A stretch of DNA of 6,416 nucleotides. It comes from Sediminispirochaeta sp964394395. Its GTDB lineage: Bacteria > Spirochaetota > Spirochaetia > DSM-16054 > Sediminispirochaetaceae. The DNA lies in the NCBI GenBank assembly GCA_964394395.1, contig CAYMWV010000192.1, forward strand, positions 1 through 6,416. Reading direction: 5' to 3'. The position numbers and the translations under genes were made by a program. Below, piece by piece: positions 5,195 to 6,416 of this stretch (within the stretch, counting starts at the first letter, position 1; the number at the start of each line of letters is the position of its first letter). The notes under the pieces were generated by a model, which saw only the letters and a program-made list of their open reading frames with translations, did not search any database and was not told the DNA's origin.

Positions 5195-6343
5195 TTAAAA
5201 GAGCAATCCTTTCCATAGATAATCCAGAAAGGATGCGTAATGCAGAACCAGGATGCCGTCTTCTGTTTCTCTATCATGACTATCCATGGATACCAGAAGC
5301 CTTTTCTTCACCTCCGGATATTCCTTTTTCAACTCCCGTAAACCCTTTAAGTGCCGGGATGTTACTTTTTCAGATGATTTTGACTCAATCGCACAATCGA
5401 TATGATTCACAATAAAATCAACTTCAATCCCGGAGGATAATCGCCAATAGCATAGATCAGCACATTGTTCCCGGTATTCATTATAGCAGCACAGTTCATG
5501 AAAGACCCAATTCTCAAAGGCTTTACCCATCAGTTCCGATTTAACCTGAATCTCTCCTCGTTTTGCCAGGAAGTTAACAACTCCAAGATCAAAAAAGTAA
5601 AACTTGGGCGCAGTCATGATTCTTCGTTTGGGTCGTCTACGATAGGAAGGTAAAAACCTTCCAAGCAATGTATCAGTCAAAATCTCAAAATAACCTTTAA
5701 CGGTTGAACTTGCCACACCGACATCTCGAGCAATGGTTGAATAATTCAATAACTCCGTATCAGAAAGGGCCGCAATCTGTAAAAAATCGGAGAACCCAGG
5801 GAGATTCCGAACCAACCCTTCTGCTGCAATCTCCTCTTTCAGGTATTGGGCGATATAGGCGTTGAGGTGCCTTTTTGGATTACTGCTTTGATAGATCGGA
5901 GGGATATAACCCCGATTGAGTAAGACCAGAAAATCAAGATCATCAGCAATTTCTCTGGCAGATAATCCGTAGAGTTCAAATTTCACCCCCCGTCCTCCCA
6001 GGAGATTAGCATGGCCCCGTTTTACCTTCCGGGCACTGGATCCACATAGGGCGAAATGGATTCCCCTGTTTTCAATAAGCCAATGTGCCACATCAAGAAG
6101 CTGTGGAAGTTTCTGGATTTCATCAATAACCACAAAATCTGCTTTTTTTAGCCTCAATTCCTCTATCAACTGTTCAGGATTTGTAAGATAGGTTCTGTAG
6201 ACATCCGGCAGCAATAAATCAATCCAGAAGGCATCGGGAAAGCACTCTTTCAAGAGAGTAGATTTTCCCGACTGCCTGGGCCCCCAGAGAAAGAATGTTT
6301 CATTGCGGGGTAATTCCAGCAAGCGTTTGTATTTTGCATTCAT
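5195..6343 (-). CDS. AAA+ ATPase of the AAA_14/DUF4143 family
   Basis: This 382-residue protein has an N-terminal P-loop ATPase domain: Walker A GPRQSGKST (21-29), Walker B FVVIDE (70-75) and a sensor-like LCGSSARK (99-106). A winged-helix-like segment follows (about 199-230, STIARDVGVASSTVKGYFEI), then a basic patch YRRRPKRR (234-241). The C-terminal DUF4143 part contains GIEVDFIVNH...AIESKSS with D309, E320 and K322, the layout of a PD-(D/E)xK nuclease-like fold, although nuclease activity in this family is not established. Length is normal for the family and I see no damage. Such ATPases are common, patchily spread single genes of unknown role. The AT-richer composition relative to the left part of the window fits recent gain. 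The ATG at 6343 has no Shine-Dalgarno sequence and is preceded by a strong inverted repeat. I do not assign a cellular function. Confidence 0.88.
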   Translation of the reverse strand: MNAKYKRLLELPRNETFFLWGPRQSGKSTLLKECFPDAFWIDLLLPDVYRTYLTNPEQLIEELRLKKADFVVIDEIQKLPQLLDVAHWLIENRGIHFALCGSSARKVKRGHANLLGGRGVKFELYGLSAREIADDLDFLVLLNRGYIPPIYQSSNPKRHLNAYIAQYLKEEIAAEGLVRNLPGFSDFLQIAALSDTELLNYSTIARDVGVASSTVKGYFEILTDTLLGRFLPSYRRRPKRRIMTAPKFYFFDLGVVNFLAKRGEIQVKSELMGKAFENWVFHELCCYNEYREQCADLCYWRLSSGIEVDFIVNHIDCAIESKSSEKVTSRHLKGLRELKKEYPEVKKRLLVSMDSHDRETEDGILVLHYASFLDYLWKGLLF

Positions 6344-6349
6344 TACACT

Positions 6350-6378
6350 AAAATATCATGTAAATTTAGTTTTGTATA
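6350..6378 (-). promoter_or_regulatory. Candidate leaderless promoter of the ATPase gene
   Basis: On the minus strand TATACA (6373-6378, four of six to the -35 consensus) is followed by 17 bases and TATTTT (6350-6355, five of six to the -10). Only 6 bases separate the -10 box from the ATG at 6343, so transcription would begin at or next to the start codon. This fits the absence of a ribosome binding site. The call is inference from spacing only. Confidence 0.4.
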
Positions 6379-6397
6379 CTAAATTTACATGATATTT
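6351..6397. repeat. Perfect 20-bp inverted repeat upstream of the ATPase gene
   Basis: The arms 6351-6370 and 6378-6397 are exact reverse complements over 20 bp around a 7-base loop (tttgtat); both are AT-rich. The repeat starts 7 bases upstream of the ATPase start codon and covers the candidate -10 and -35 boxes. That suits an operator for autoregulation, a recognition site for the ATPase itself, or, if transcribed from further upstream, a hairpin blocking the start codon. None of these can be chosen from the sequence. Confidence 0.8.
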
Positions 6398-6416
6398 GGC
6401 ACTGAGGAGAAAGAGC

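Noticed and set aside
5083..5415. Plus-strand open frame across the hairpins and the end of the ATPase gene
   Set aside because: It is antisense to a well-supported ATPase gene and its start lies within an element terminal repeat. It has no recognisable motif.

Overview
The window reads as accessory-type chromosomal DNA from a moderately GC-rich bacterium, probably diderm, because the diguanylate cyclase has a periplasmic-type sensor between two membrane helices. I cannot fix the lineage from sequence alone; a spirochaete is only a guess from the overall look. GC content is uneven. Positions 1-3576 are GC-rich with some very GC-rich simple tracts, while the right end (about 5195-6416) is clearly AT-richer.

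Layout, left to right. (1) 19-1034, minus strand: a CPBP-family (CAAX protease-like) intramembrane metalloprotease gene split by a one-base frameshift in a six-G run at 430-435. The slip site has the exact phase of a -1 slippery heptamer. Its upstream end carries a roughly 245-bp Ala/Pro-coding low-complexity tract lying between two possible start codons. (2) 1035-1158: a divergent intergenic region with a near-consensus plus-strand promoter and an inverted repeat. (3) 1159-3576, plus strand: a two-gene metal-resistance operon, a CadC/SmtB-type ArsR repressor followed after 3 bases by a P1B-type Zn/Cd/Pb-exporting ATPase. (4) 3577-3824: a 170-bp inverted-repeat element and a G-quadruplex-type motif. 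(5) 3825-4880, minus strand: a membrane diguanylate cyclase with a PilJ/NarX-like sensor. (6) 4881-5194, a 314-bp stretch without genes: a candidate cyclase promoter, a second 170-bp element with the same ends as the first, and two overlapping GC-rich hairpins. (7) 5195-6343, minus strand: an AAA_14/DUF4143 ATPase. (8) 6344-6416: a perfect 20-bp inverted repeat directly upstream of that ATPase, overlapping a candidate leaderless promoter.

Working together: only cadC-cadA is a clear functional unit, with the sensor derepressing an efflux pump when Zn, Cd or Pb is in excess. The protease, cyclase and ATPase are single genes with no visible link to metal export. The least explained features are the pair of equal-length elements with near-identical ends but dissimilar interiors, the frameshifted protease with its repeat-rich front end, and the palindrome-headed ATPase. 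I found no RNA genes, CRISPR array or intact transposase gene.
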